Shown one piece after another: positions 24,626 to 37,745 of a stretch of 64,000 bases of DNA. Source of the DNA: Allodiplogaster sudhausi (lineage: Eukaryota > Nematoda > Chromadorea > Rhabditida > Diplogasteridae); NCBI GenBank assembly GCA_945643635.1, contig CALZFC010000019.1, positions 1,226,501 through 1,290,500 on the forward strand, written 5' to 3'. How positions within the stretch are numbered: position 1 is the stretch's first letter; the number at the start of each line of letters is the position of its first letter. The position numbers and the translations under genes were made by a program. The notes below the pieces were generated by a model. That model did not search any database. It was not told the origin of the DNA and worked only from the letters and a program-made list of their open reading frames with translations.

Positions 24626-25408
24626 GCTTACGAGGGAATGGTCTCGGCTTCCAACGAGGTTATGAGATGAGCTATATACCATTCGAAAGCTCTTGCCGAG
24701 TAGATAACGAATATCATAATAAAAATTTCCGATCGGATTTTCGAAAAATGGTGGCGTGGACGAGTTGACGATTTCGCCTCTTATTCTTAAATCAGGCGTT
24801 TGCAACCGCAAAGGTTGAGGAATCGAAGGGATTTTTTTATACGGAATGTAACCGAGTTGCTCTTACATAGCAAACAAGATTCAGGTGGAAATAATGTATC
24901 AAGAGCTGTTTATGGCAATAACATGAACTTTTTGGCACTGATGAAAGTTTTTGAAAAAATGAACATTTTACAGCGAAATATAATATGCCAATTATTATTT
25001 TTCATGTTGAAAACGACTTGCAAATAAGGAATTAGTGGCTTAAAACTCAAAAATCGGCATAAAAAAAGTTACTTTGGCTCCATACAAAACAGAGAATTTA
25101 TCACCAAAGGGGGACCCCTTTGGTGAAAATTGGCCTAAAAAAATTTTTTCTCCAAAAATGATCAGAAAGTGTATTAATAGGCTTTAGATGGCCAACTTAC
25201 ACGTATAAATCAATATTAGAGTCGAGAAAGTTAGCAAATGTCGTGAAAATGTTAATTTTTGTCGGTTTTCCGAGAATATCAGGAAAACAGAATCCGTTCG
25301 GAAATTTTTATGGTGATATTCGTTATCTACTCGACGAGAGCTTTCGAATGGTATATAGCTCATCTCATAACCTCGGGGGAAGCCTAGACCATTCCCTTGT
25401 TAGCAGTA
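24626..25408. mobile_element. Foldback element with ~120-bp inverted arms
   Basis: Bases about 24626-24750 are repeated inverted at about 25290-25408. The shared core is AGCTATATACCATTCGAAAG and GAGTAGATAACGAATATCA, at about 90% identity. The ~540-bp interior is AT-rich, has no transposase-like frame, and contains a small hairpin (CACCAAAGGGG/CCCCTTTGGTG, about 25101-25125). Non-autonomous, between UBA3 and REV3. Confidence 0.75.
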
Positions 25409-25898
25409 TGTTCAAGTTATCACTTCTACATAAACATGATATTGTCCATATTCTTTCTCCTGTTCGCCTCTCTTAAGCCGATTCTATGTCATCCATACCG
25501 TTTGGCTTTAATGCCGATTATATTTTCTTTTTTTCTTGTATTTAATTTAATTTGTTATTGTTCCTAATGAACCATTACAAATTAAACTGCGGATATTTGT
25601 ACTGCGGGTTGCTTGCAGAACAGCTATGCATTAGCATTGTCGCTATGCCTGAATAAAGGACTGAAGAAGAGAGCCTTGGGTGGTCAATAAGAAAGTCAGA
25701 TCATCGGTCTTTTCGAATATATGCTGTTCAGACGCTTAGTGTGGTGCAGTTGATGTGCCTCTATAACATTTGTCTCATAGCTGCCAGCTATCCTTTGTAT
25801 TTTGTCTCCTTGTCTCTTCTTTTTTATCTCTAATGTTCCTGACGCGTATGCTATGAACGGTTTTCTTGTCTTGTCACCGCTCTCATAGATGTCACTCG
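25409..25898. other. Spacer before REV3
   Basis: No gene seen. An AATAAA at about 25654 could serve UBA3 transcripts, though it is over 1 kb past the stop. Confidence 0.35.
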
Positions 25899-28800
25899 AT
25901 GGCTAGCCACTTGCCTTCCTCCATTCTGTCTGGCCTGGTGCCCAGCTGCCTTCCTTCAACCTCCTCTTCGGGCGCGTCAATTGCCCGCTCTACGATCAAG
26001 CCCCCCTCGAGGGCCGTCTCGCTCCGCATCAGGAATGTGGTCTGCGAAAGCACCCAGGAGGAGAAGAGTCTCCTCGCACCGCCGAACCACTCTCCGCACG
26101 CCAAGCTCCCCGTCTACCACATCTTTGGTTGCCTCGACACGGGTAAGGCGGCAATTTTTAAAGGCTGCGAAGTATGGCATTGTGATGGAGATTTTATAGC
26201 ACTGCTATGGCGTGATGTCTAATCGGACATGTTCTTGTAGGAGAGCGTGCCTGCGTGCATGTCCACGGAGCTCTGCCATACATTGTACTCCGGATGGGCG
26301 GAGCCTACACTGACCGCCTGGCAGCTGCAATCGAGAGACGAGTGAACGAGCTCATTGGAGAGGAACTCACGAAGGAGGCGGAGCGACGGAAGAAAAAGGG
26401 CGGAGCTACAGGAGGAGGCGGAGCTTCGGAACAAGGAAATTTCCAGGCCCCACCAATCGGACGCGCGTACGTTGTACGCACCGAGCACGTGGTTGGAAGG
26501 TGAGAAGCATTTCGCTACATTGATTATTTTTATCAAAGAACTGATTGAAAAGAAGCCGAAATCAGCAATAGCATATCACAGGTCAATATATGGATATCAT
26601 GAAGACGAGGAAGACTTTGTGAAGGTCTACTTTACTAGCTCGTTTTATCACGCGAAGTTAGTGTGTAATATCTCACCATTCTCTTCTCTCTTCTCCACTT
26701 CCTTTCTCCTTTGTTGTGCAGAGCGTCTGCCGCCCTGTCGTCCCTCTGCTCCCGCCGTGCCCTGTTCCAGCCCTTCGAGGCCCATCTGCCAGCTCAGCTG
26801 CAGTTCTGGATGGACTCCTCCATCTACGGCTGTGAGTATGTCTCAGTGCGCGGTGCGCGCTTCCGGATCGGCCAATTCGCTGACCAGGAAAGTTAGTCAC
26901 CAACTCTTACTAATTTACTACTTCATCAGTCCCTTCTCCTTCATCTGGCGTTGTCCCCCTCAAAACAAGAATCTCGTCCGTTGTTAGTAGTGAAGAGGTC
27001 GAAAGGATGTATTCAAGGCATCCACTTTGGATGTTCTTGTCGACATCCAACACATTTGCAGTAATTCAGTAATCGCAAGGGTGATCACAAATTGAGACTT
27101 CCTCTCAAGGCTACACGAGGATCTAAGCAATAATAGAACAAGTTATGTTTCAGCAACGGTATACGCGGGCTTGAAGGTCTCTGACATTTTGGACGAGTTA
27201 GTCTAATTCTTTTATTCGCACAGGATTTTTTAAAACTCTAATTTGAGTTACTATAGAGAGATTTATCTTGTGATTCTTGTTAGTCTTCATTTGAAGTGTC
27301 GAGCTGCTATCGCCATTCTATCCTCAGACAAGTGCTGCTATCGAGGCGAGTTACAGCAAAGTGTTGCTTTCATACTGGACTATTTCATTATCTTCAGGTG
27401 GATGTCATGGCAGAGAACATCATCAACCAGGAGCTGCTCAAGAAGAATGGTCAGTTCGATCATTCAATATGTCAGGTATTGCTTTCAAATGAGCGTGTTC
27501 CCCACACAAGGATGTGAAATGAAAGATAGGGCGTTAGTTGTCTAATCACAAGCTTTTAGATATTTCCTAATTTGGCTAATGGTTGCAATAGTTGATCGAA
27601 CAAGTCTAGCCATTCAGAGTACTCGACTAATCCGGGTCTGGACGCCATTTGGTGTGAGGCCGCTCTCCGCAGTGGCGGTCAGCCTGTAGTGGACACTTTC
27701 TCCAAGTGTACGTTTCTAACTTCAGCCAATGGTTGAATGATTTATGGCTTGTTTATTGGCTTTCTCTCTTTAGGCTGCGCTGAGAATCGACCTTCCACCG
27801 ATTTTGAAGCAGAACGAGAACACTTTAAGCGGCTTCGGCGACTGGCCAAAGAGATGAAAGCGAGAGGAATGGATGGCGGAGTGGCAGGAGGCTGCACTCA
27901 GGGACTAGATGGTTAGAGAGAGAGAGAGAGAGAGGAGAGAATGAGAAAGACGTGAAAGAGATAGGATGTGAGAGAGTAATATTCAATTTCATTGATCTCT
28001 TGTTTCACCAATCATTCGGGATACCTTGAGATACCTTCAATCTGAGTTACATGGACAACGAGGAAGAGGATGACAGCCACCTCATTGACAGCTGGGCATC
28101 GCAATTGGACGAGACTCTTGTGGAAGAAGAGAACGACGAAGAGGAGACGGGCAATCGGGAGGAGCATGGAAAGGAAGATGGCAAGTCGTTTCATTCAAAT
28201 TGGTAATAAAAGTTGTGCCATTATTTCAAATTCCAAAAAGGCACTTCTCTTTAAGTAACGACATAGTGTGGGAAAGTTGCTTTAGTAAGTGTCCACTACA
28301 TTCACATTTTATTCCAGAAAACTGTGAGGATGAAGAGAATGAAGATGAAGAAGAATCGGACTCGAATTTAATGGATCAGACACTATGCGAAGTAGCTTCG
28401 GATGAACATCAAAAAGATAGTGACTTTTCTGCACAGGTTGGAGATGGTGGGAAGATGATATTCGTAGTTATTTCAATTACATAATTAGGTCATGAATTTA
28501 ATTTGTTTTTGTTGCTAATTAGAATTATAACTCGTTCAGGAAGATGAGCCGATGATGACCGATAGAATTGACAGAGAATATGACGTAGATGTTGTCCCCG
28601 AATCTCCGTTATTGGATAACTCTGATGAACATCTGGACATCGAGGAAGTCTTTGCTGTCAGTTTGCATGCTTATCAGAAGAAGCTTTGCATACTCTTCGT
28701 TGATCTTTTTTTAGGCATCACCACATCCTGAATATGGAGAAACGGTGAGGACACCTGTGGCTATCAAGACATCAAAACGTCCACGACATCCCAAAGAGTA

Positions 28801-29333
28801 AGTCTTATATTGAAACTTTGCTGTGTGAATTGTTCTGCTTATTCTTCGTTTAATTCTCGAGAAATGAGGAACTTTATTCGGTTCATTGCACGGTAAATAA
28901 ACGTGTTCTACTTTGTTATTATTTATTAAATTGTCACTAAGCAATGCCTTGAATGAAATCTTGTTCTGCTGCCCAGAGAGCGTGGCGCGGAATGGCTGAC
29001 TCTAAGAAAGCGCCCTCCCGCATGCACGGCCTTCTCCCCTCCACTACATCTGCCCACCGCTAAGGTACCATACTTAGAATACATTGGCGACTAAGAATAC
29101 ACTTCATGGTGTTTGAGAAAAAAACATCTTTTCCTGGAGCAATTTATCGCCGTTAGTGAATTGTATATTCGTTGAGGCAACCGCCCGAGCTGGAATAGGA
29201 GACCAGAATGCACTAGAATGCGGCAGTTCCCACTCTACTGAGCTGGCGACCACGTGCTCCCCTGAGGGTGGGGCAGTCAGTGTGTCCCCCAGCCAGCAGA
29301 CGGGGGAGAGGAGCATCTATCATGTGCGTCTCT

Positions 29334-29372
<39 letters not shown>

Positions 29373-29671
29373 TCCTCTTTCAATATTTGTCCATTTTTGG
29401 ATACTCTAGATAATTAGAATGAATAACTTGTTCTAACAATAAATAAAATATAGTAATCGTCCCATAGTCTTATGATTGGGAGAAATGAAGGTTGAAAAAC
29501 AAATGGAATAAAAAAGATTGCAGCACTTTGACTCGTCGTCAGTCGAGTTGAACAGCCAAGACCTTCTTCGGAAGAGAAGGTTATTACGAGAATTTCATTT
29601 CAATTGCATTTGTGTACTCTCTTCATTCCCCCATTGGTAGTGCCGCGCTCTTTCTCCGCAGCATCCCCCTC

Positions 29672-29713
<42 letters not shown>

Positions 29714-30532
29714 TCTCTTTCTCTTTCTCTTTCTCTTTCTCTTTCTCTTTCTCTCTCTCTCTCTCTTTTACTCTCTCACTCTCATTCTCTCTCTCCATCT
29801 CTTTGTCCCTCTCTCTTCTCATCCCTCTGCAGTCAAGAAGCCGCCGTAGATGGAGAAGAGATCGTAGGGGAGATTCGCCACATCTCGGTTGTCTCTCTCG
29901 AGCTCAGCACAGTCACTGGGCAAATTTACCCAGATCCGGCGGTATGCATCTTTAACAGATATACGTTAATTTTATTCTGTCTTAATTTACAATCTACAAT
30001 TAATTGGACGGCAATCATGTTTTTCGTTCACTATCTTGTCTATTCTTTTGTTTTATCGCAGGAAGCGAAGATCGTGGCTGCGGCAGTCGTGGCCTACTCA
30101 GACGTCTGCAGAGTATCCACGCCCACAGCTGAAGTGGTCTTTCTCGTGGGGGAGAAGCCGCAGGGACTCAATCAGGTTTCCCAGCCATTTACAATCTAAC
30201 AACGCCGTATCCTTTATTTATAACGCTTTAAAGCAAACATCTTTAAGGAGGAGTGCACTCTGGCATATCTCGTGCAGACGGAGGATGAGCTAATCGAGGC
30301 TGTCATCGAGTTTGTCCAGAGGTTCATAGTTTCCGGCCCTTCACTAATCGACTTCTCTTTCCCCCAACACTTCTTGATACCCTATTATGCTAGAAACTAA
30401 TTTAAATGGAAGTTATGTCTTCTTGCTATATGAAGTTGGGTAGAGAGGGGGGCAATATGGTTTTGTCGTCCAAATCGGTTGAGACTAGCGTGGTAATCAC
30501 CCAACGATGCGATTCTCTCTTTCCTGCTTTCC

Positions 30533-30581
<49 letters not shown>

Positions 30582-30627
30582 CACAAACTGTCTCCTCCTC
30601 CTCCTTCTCTCCTCGCTCTCATCTCTA

Positions 30628-30660
<33 letters not shown>

Positions 30661-31545
30661 ATCTCTCTCTCCCTCTCCCATTCTCTCTCGCAGTGCCTTT
30701 TCAGATTCGACCCTGACATGCTGGCAGGCTACGACACGTCTCGTCTGTCGTGGGGATATCTGAGAAAGCGCGCGACCCGCCTGGGGCGGCAGCCAGAATT
30801 GCGCGAGGCTCTCGCACGCTACACTCCTCCCCAGATTAAAGGTACGCAAGCAGTTCATGGGTGGAAGAAGGATATATAAACATTGTGGCTGTACAAGTCA
30901 GACAACACTAAATCAAGTATTTTTAGTTGAAATAAATTCTTTTATTTCACTTTATACTGCTGCCTCGTTATTTTTAACCTTTACGTCCGTGATTTTGCTT
31001 GTCATTGATCCCTTTTAAATGTAGGTGTCACTCAAGGCGAGCCTCATGTTTCAGTTGTTGAAGATAATGAAAATGGCTAATATAGAATGCACGACATGGA
31101 TTAAAGATAGATACAGATAGGTATGCTATCCTTTTGTATGCAGATGACGTTGACTCTCCGCCGGGCCGCATTCTCTTGACAGTCTGGCAACTCGTGAGAT
31201 GGGAACTGCAGCTCCGGTCGTATGACAGGTCAGAGTTCTGCTTTGCATTTGCTGTTTGCAAAGAGCGCTTCATGTTTATTTATGTGCGATCCACTATTTA
31301 GGTATGCTTACCGTAACATTAGTGATCATTACTCTTCCACAGAGGCACAGCCGCAGCGCACGTTCTGAAGCAGCGCATCCCGCTCTATGACCACGCATGC
31401 CTCGCCAGGTTCTACCGGGACGAGACGAAGAAGATGAGGTAAGAGGGGATCTCACCATTCTATCCCTCCTCCTCCCCTCCCCCCTGACTCTCTGTGCTCG
31501 TATGTCCTCTATCTCCCTTCCTTCCTTCCTTCATCTCTTCCCTCC

Positions 31546-31589
<44 letters not shown>

Positions 31590-32528
31590 CAACTCGCTCC
31601 ATCCCTCTCTCCTCTCTCCTTCCCTCTCTTCCCCTCTTCTCTCATGCCAGACTCACCCTCTGTGACTATCTTCATCGTCTGGCGCGAATGAATGTGGATC
31701 TCCTGATTGAGATGAACATCTTTGCGAAGACGGCTGAAATGGCGCGAGTCTATGGAATTCAATTCGAAGAGGTTTGGTCTCCACATTTCTCTGTTAGGCG
31801 CTTTATAGAATAAAGTTTTATCCAAATTGTATGCAAATTACATTTCTGGAGGAAAACGCGCTGGGTTAAAAAAAATATACGCAATGACGAAACGGATGTT
31901 TCTATCGAATGTTAATTCGTTATTCTGGTTAAGGTCTTATCTCGCGGTTCGCAGTTCCGAGTTGAGTCGATGCTTCTCCGACTCGCCCATGAAGAACGAG
32001 TCTTCGCTCCCACCGTCACCCCTTCCCAGCGGAATCGGCTAGTCGTCCCAGTCCTTTTTATTTCTTATTATAAAGAACCCTTGGCCATATTAATTCTACT
32101 CCTTCTGCTTAGAATGTGTGCGCCTGAGCAGCTTCAACTGGTGATGGAACCAGAGTCTTCCGTCTACTTTGAACCCGTAATTGTGCTTGATTTTCAGGTA
32201 CTGAGTTTATTTTTATGTTGTGCTTGTTATTTCCTGGTTTACAAAGTATTCTTCAGTCGCTCTACCCCTCCATGGCCATCGCTTACAATTACTGCTTCTC
32301 GACATGCGTCGGAAAGGTCTTGGGAGCTTAAAATGTCGATCAATTTTTTTTTCGTTTGTTGTACAATTGTATACAATTTATTCTTAAGGTATGCAATCTG
32401 GAGAGACTGGTGCCGGGTGAAGTGGAAGAAGGAGATGGAAGTAGACAACCAGAAGGGCTATTCGAGCCAGAGAAGAAGGGAGAGATCGAATTGGGCGCAC
32501 TCGGGTATAAAATTCCGGTGAATATTGC

Positions 32529-32564
<36 letters not shown>

Positions 32565-35500
32565 CTCTCTCTCTCTCTCTCTGCTTAATCGGTAATGGGA
32601 TTTCTTATATTTATTAGTACCGTCGTTTGCCAGATCGCTTCGCTTGTCCGTCTTACTGCAAACCGACAAGTCCATGTTTCGCCGCTCGGGACATCTTTTG
32701 TAAAGCAGACAACGAGAGAAGGGCTGATCCCGAAGATGATGAGAGAGGTTAGAGAAAGAGAGGGAGAGGAGACAGATAGGGGAAGTGGGAGAGAGTCCGA
32801 TGAGGTGGATTGAGACCAGTGAATGTTTAACTAAAAACGCTCTTTTTTTATTGCGTATTCTACATTGATTCTTTTCACCTTCCCTCATTTTAGCTTACAT
32901 TTAGGTTCTTTCTGCTCGTATAATGGTCAAGCAGGCAGCGAAGAAAGCGAAGAGTAAGGTTCGAATTGTCATTTATGTTTCTTTTATATACATTTTTTGA
33001 ATTCGCGCCAATAATTTGGTTGAGCACATTAACATATTTTTTGTTATATTGAAGTTGTAGGTGAACCTTGTTTAGAGACTGGCGCGTGTTCTGGACGCAC
33101 GACAACTCGCGCTGAAACTTGTGGCGAATGTCACGTACGGATACACAGCGGCCAATTGGAGCGGTCGCATGCCCTGTGTGGAGGTGAAGAGAGTGAGCTG
33201 GAGAGGGTACTGTAGTGGGCAAGGTCATAGGTCTTTGTAATGGGGTGGGGGATTGGTATTCATACATGGCATTGAAAAAGAGCTTGTTTTGACGAGTAAT
33301 GAACCTTGTATAATGTAACTTGCGAAAATTACGGTATCAGTTACTTCCGCTGAGGATTGGAATACCGTAGCGAACCCTGTCTTCCTTCGCAGGTTGCAGA
33401 TGCTATTCTCGGGAAAGGCCGCGAGACACTCGAGCGAGCGATTCGATTGGTCAACGAAGGCGACTACGGAGTTGGCTTAAGCTATTTTCTTTTTTTCTTC
33501 CTTTGCTATCTTAAGTCTTCCTTCCCTTTCATTTTTCCTTCATTTTCTACCTTTCTTAGTCACCCTCTTAATTTTTCTCTCTCCCTCTCCCTCTCTTCCT
33601 TTCTCTCTCTAATACACAGTTTCTCTATCTCTCTTTCCTTCTCCCTCTAATACACACGTTCTCTCTCTCTCGCTCTCGCTTTCTCCCTCTCTCTCACTCT
33701 CTCTCTTTCTCCAGGGTGGCCATGTCATCTACGGCGACACTGACTCCCTCTTCGTGCGCATGCCACATGGCACTTCGCTGACAGAAGCATTCGCTGTTGG
33801 AAGGAGAATCGTCGGTGACGTCAGCAGAGAGAACCCGGCTCCCGTTGTGCTGAAGCTGGAGAAGGTGAGGGAGAGCAAAAGAGAGAGGGAGAGTGAGAGA
33901 CTGAGAGGACTTTCCATCTCTCTCGCTCTTTCTCTCTTCCTCTCCTCTCTATTTATCCTCGTCTCTCTTTCTCTCTCCAATCTCTCTCTGTCTGTCTCTC
34001 TCTCACTCTCTGCAGGTGTACATGGGGTGTGTTCTTCAAACGAAGAAGCGCTATGCTGGTTGGGCCTTCGAGAGTGAGAACGACACGGGGAAGCTCGATG
34101 CCAAGGGAATCGAGTGCATCCGCAGAGACACCTGTCCCATCGTGGCCAAGGCACGGCCATCCATTTATTCTTCTTTTATTATATGACATATCTAATATAG
34201 GTAACAACGGTTTTTAAAATATTTCTAAATGTGCTTCTTATCATTTATTTAAGATGACACCTCATTTCAGACGCTTGAGAAAAGTCTAGAACTGATATTC
34301 GCGCGTGATTTCGACGGACTTGAACGCTTTCTCGATTCAAAGCTTCGCTCGCTTCCCTTTCTTCCCTACACAGATTTCCTCTTCTGCAAGGAGTTCAGGT
34401 GCGTCTACCTGCTAAGTGCGTTCATTTCTCGCCCACGAGTGAACTTCATATGTTTTCTTAAATGAAACTCTTGTCATGTTTCGGTGAGTATTTGTTTTAA
34501 GATAAATGTGCTGTTCCAGAGGCAACTACTCATCTCGGGCTTCTGTTCCACAGGCAAAGATTGCCGAGTAAGCTAAGATTACAGAGAAACCTTTTTATTC
34601 GAACTGCTATGAAGGAAGTCTTCTCTCGACTAAACAAATTGGCAGAGGGCCAGCTCAGTCATTTCATTCTAACTTTGTGCTTTCTGCACACGCATGAACA
34701 TTTTGAATATGAATGGCGTGGTGAAGGTGGGATTGTTTGTAACTAAAGGGTGCTCACCTTCATCCACTTCAGTCAGCTCCTCGCAACGTGCCCTGCAGCT
34801 GTTCCTCTTCACGGAGAACGCGTTGCATATGTCATTGTTGATGGTGATCTCTCTATACAGTTATTGCTAATTTCTTTTAATTAAAGCAGAAAATTATTGT
34901 TATGAATTCTGTAACTTTCCTAGAAGACCATGGGGTTGAGGTCCGCCAGAGGCGACGGTTTACTCCTGCGTCCGATCAGCTCATCAATTCATTAGGAAAC
35001 CGAGCGAGCGCATTCACTTTGCTTACTATGTCAGTCGTCGTGCTAGTTTCTTTTATTCCAATAAAAATTGAGCATTCCGAAATATAAATCGTCTCTCTCT
35101 CTCTCTTTCTCTCTCTCTCTCCCTAGCCTCTCTCTCTCTCCCTAACCTCTCTCTCTCTCTCTCTGTCTCTCTCTCTGTCTCTCTCTCCCTAACCTCTCTC
35201 TCTTTCTCTTCCAGACGACCGCTCACATCGTGGCAGCCCTCCGCCGAGTTCTTTCGCTTCTTCCCGCACGTCTTCAAACATTTCACTTCACTCCAAAGCC
35301 ATGTGCAACGTAAGATATTTGAATTTAGTCAAGTTGAATTCCCTATCCACCTTCCAGCCCCCTCTGCTTGCGACCTTCTCCCCTGAGTGCCTTCTGCGAT
35401 GTCTGCTCACTCTCTCCAGACTCACACTCTCTCGCACTCCTCCACATCGCTAGAGAGACACGAGTTATTGGCGAGGCGTGGAAGGTGCGGTTTATCCATT

Positions 35501-35798
35501 ATTTTGATCTCACAAAATACTATTGTTTGAATCGTGTTCAAGAAAGAAAAATGGTGTTTGAATCATTCTAAAACCGTGTCGAGCTATGGACAAAAAACCA
35601 AGCCATATAAAACCACATAACAAATATCCCTACTTTTTCCTGACTTTTCTAGCTTTGCCATACGTTTAGAGATATGTTTAGGCGGTTTGTATTTAAACGT
35701 TATTGTAGATGTGTACGAGATGTATTGGGGAGCGGCCGCGGTCCTTGATGTCCTGCGGAAATTTTGCTTGTGTCGTCCATCAGCTAATCAGCGGTTAG
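25899..35798 (+). CDS. REV3L: DNA polymerase zeta catalytic subunit (REV3-like)
   Basis: B-family translesion polymerase spread over more than 35 small exons, roughly 1,400 aa by my count, near fungal Rev3 and far shorter than vertebrate REV3L because the large unstructured middle is reduced. N-terminal domain: KLPVYHIFGCLDTG, HVHGALPYIVLRMGG, YGYHEDEEDF, FQPFEAHLP (25899-26891). An acidic linker with EEEDDSHLIDSW and NEDEEESDSN spans about 28000-28700. The exonuclease-like region holds FDPDMLAGYDTSRLSWGYL (30705-30765). Polymerase motif A is VLDFQ|SLYPS, split by an intron between 32198 and 32257. Motif B is KLVANVTYGYTAANWSGRMP (about 33114-33174), motif C is YGDTDS (33730-33747), then LQTKKRYAGW. 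The final exon (35709-35798) encodes CTRC...C....C, the iron-sulfur CysB motif that binds POLD accessory subunits; the preceding zinc motif looks reduced. At least three introns seem to start with GC. Catalytic residues look intact. Confidence 0.93.
29670..29785 (+). repeat. CT and (TTTCTC)n hexamer microsatellite in a REV3 intron
   Basis: A (CT)n run changes into about eight copies of TTTCTC and back to CT, ending in the intron's pyrimidine tract before the CTGCAG acceptor at about 29832. Confidence 0.85.
30536..30690 (+). repeat. CT microsatellite tract in a REV3 intron
   Basis: Two (CT)n blocks (about 30536-30575 and 30622-30690) precede the acceptor of the FDPDMLAGYD exon. Confidence 0.85.
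33560..33715 (+). repeat. CT-rich tract abutting the acceptor of the YGDTDS exon
   Basis: An impure CT repeat fills most of the intron and ends TTTCTCCAG immediately before the exon encoding polymerase motif C. It supplies the polypyrimidine tract. Confidence 0.8.
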
Positions 35799-35863
35799 TG
35801 TGCAACGTATTTCCACTATCTTTCGTATATGTGTACCCTTCCTACACCGTCTCTGTATCTCTG

Positions 35864-35908
<45 letters not shown>

Positions 35909-36489
35909 GCTCCATTTTCTCCCATTTTTCTCAATTTTTTTTTCTCTCCGTTCACTTTGTCTTCCTATCATATAAGCTGTTAGCATTTAATAAAACCCTG
36001 AGACCTTGGAGAAATAAGTTAGATGGTTCTGTCGTTATCAGGAATCTACGGTGACCCCACCAGAAGTCGTCTCAGAAAGCACCCTCTGCAGCTGAATTCT
36101 CTCCCACACCGGCTTGAAGAATAAATAGCCTCTCCCATAGCCTTATTCCCCCTGATTAGTTCAATTATACTGTATCCTAATACATATTTCAGTACTAATA
36201 AGATAAAAACGGGTTCCTTTTCGCTAAAGGAGCATTGCAAACATTCCGTTGCATTACTTATTGCCGATCTTCCAAGTTGTCAGCAGTTTGATCATGTTTT
36301 CAATGCCATTTTTTATGTTTTCGTATGTGCACGAGGTGATGCATGATGACATTACGCCTTTAGGAATGTAAATGGAAATACGATTTAGTGAATGAATATA
36401 GGAAATACTTTATACTTTATTTACGTACACCTTGGTGTAACATGGTGATGAAAATTTAGCGAGAAAGAGAAAAGAAAATACGAACAGGA
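35799..36489. other. Spacer downstream of REV3, with 3' end of CR1-like relic
   Basis: A CT microsatellite at about 35870-35900 and an AATAAA at about 35989, which could be the REV3 polyadenylation signal. The part from about 36380 looks like the 3' UTR and A/T-rich tail of the minus-strand retroelement. No gene seen. Confidence 0.45.
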
Positions 36490-37115
36490 TTAAACAGAAG
36501 ATAAAACAACAGAAGACTTAGTGTTGGCAATGGAATTGAATAATTTGGCGGCACGGATAAAGAAAGAGTGAGACCGAACTTTTAATCGACAAGTAGGGTA
36601 TGCTAATTTAAATGATAGGCCGCGAGTTCTAGAATTGCGAAAATGGAAGTGATGGGGGAAATTAAGGCATAATTTTCTATGACCAAATATTAGGCGGCGG
36701 GCCAAAGTGATTTAAGAGAAGGGAGAGAAAGGATGCGGTTCCTTTCGTTACTAGGAGGGACATTCAATGCAGTATAGCCTAAGCAACGGCGGAAAATAAT
36801 ACGAGTGAAATAATTCTGTACTTTCTCTAAAACGCGGATATCTTTTAACAAGGAAGGAGAATAGACAGTTGAGCAATTTTCTAATATTGAACGTACATAG
36901 ATGGTATAGGCAGATAGGAGGACATTCTTATTTCGTGAGCGGAGGGAACGAAGGATGAGGTGGGCTTTAGAGAGAGCAGAAGTGGCTATTTTATTACAAT
37001 GAAGAGAAAATGATAAACGAGAGTCGATTATAACTCCTAAATCGCTGATTGAATCAACGGAAGAGAGAGGACTGTCATTAAGAGTATAAGCAATATGTGG
37101 ATTAAACTACTATGT
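36490..37115 (-). mobile_element. CR1/L2-like non-LTR reverse transcriptase fragment
   Basis: The minus strand encodes a typical reverse-transcriptase 3' end: SISDLGVIIDSRLSFSLHC, KAHLILRSLRSRN, LENCSTVYSP, KVQNYFTRIIFRRCLGY, then after one frameshift or stop near 36700 NSRTRGLSFKLAYPTC, RSHSFFIRAAKLFNSI and a stop at 36490. Only this end is present, so it is 5'-truncated, but it is well preserved with just one visible break. Confidence 0.82.
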
Positions 37116-37569
37116 TTTAGAATAAAATCTTGGAACAGGACGTTGTTTTTCTGTAATATGGTCAAATCAAGTAAGGATGGTGGAATGTGAAGGAAAGCTA
37201 TTGATGGCAAGTATGAGCTAGATGGGAAGAGATGATGGAAGGGTAAGCGGTGGAGTAACCGTTGAAAGTGTAAGTCGTGTGACGATTCAAGTGATCAAGC
37301 CCGATACAAAATAGATGGAAGCAGCGAAGAAGGAAGGGTAAGAGAGTGAACGCCCCTCCGACGGCATACATCGGAGGATCATTTATCATGTACAATGCAT
37401 GTTTGTATGTACATATATCATTCACAAAATTCTACTTCCAAATTTTTAGCATGACATTTGAATTAATTCGTTGCACATGAATCTCCTATTTCATATTATT
37501 TACCATTGATTGATGGCAACTTTCCTTCACAGTCAAGTTTATTTTATTCCATTTCCAGAAGAAAGAGGA

Positions 37570-37745
37570 GACCGAAAGAGCGGAAGAGATGGAGAGAGCG
37601 GAAGAGATGGAGAGAGCGGAAGAGATGGAGAGAGCGGAAGAGATGGAGAGAGCGGAAGAGATGGAGAGAGCGGAAGAGGTGGAGAGAGCGGAAGAGATGG
37701 AGAGAGCGGAAGAGATGGAGAGAGCGGAAGAGATGGAGAGAGCGA
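37570..37745. repeat. 18-bp minisatellite, about 9 copies
   Basis: Unit AGAGCGGAAGAGATGGAG repeated head to tail, with one copy changed to GAGGTGGAG. Because 18 is divisible by three, all six frames stay open as six-residue peptide repeats. I see no flanking gene structure to suggest that any of them is coding. Confidence 0.9.

Noticed and set aside
24605..24811. Pair of similar proteins at 24605-24811 (minus) and 25243-25476 (plus)
   Set aside because: They are the two inverted arms of one foldback element read in equivalent frames, not paralogous genes.
29612..30199. Long Leu/Ser-rich open frame
   Set aside because: Its N-terminal half translates CT microsatellite; the real coding part is two REV3 exons in other phases.
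37570..37745. CRISPR-like array
   Set aside because: Repeats are contiguous without spacers, and the DNA is clearly eukaryotic.
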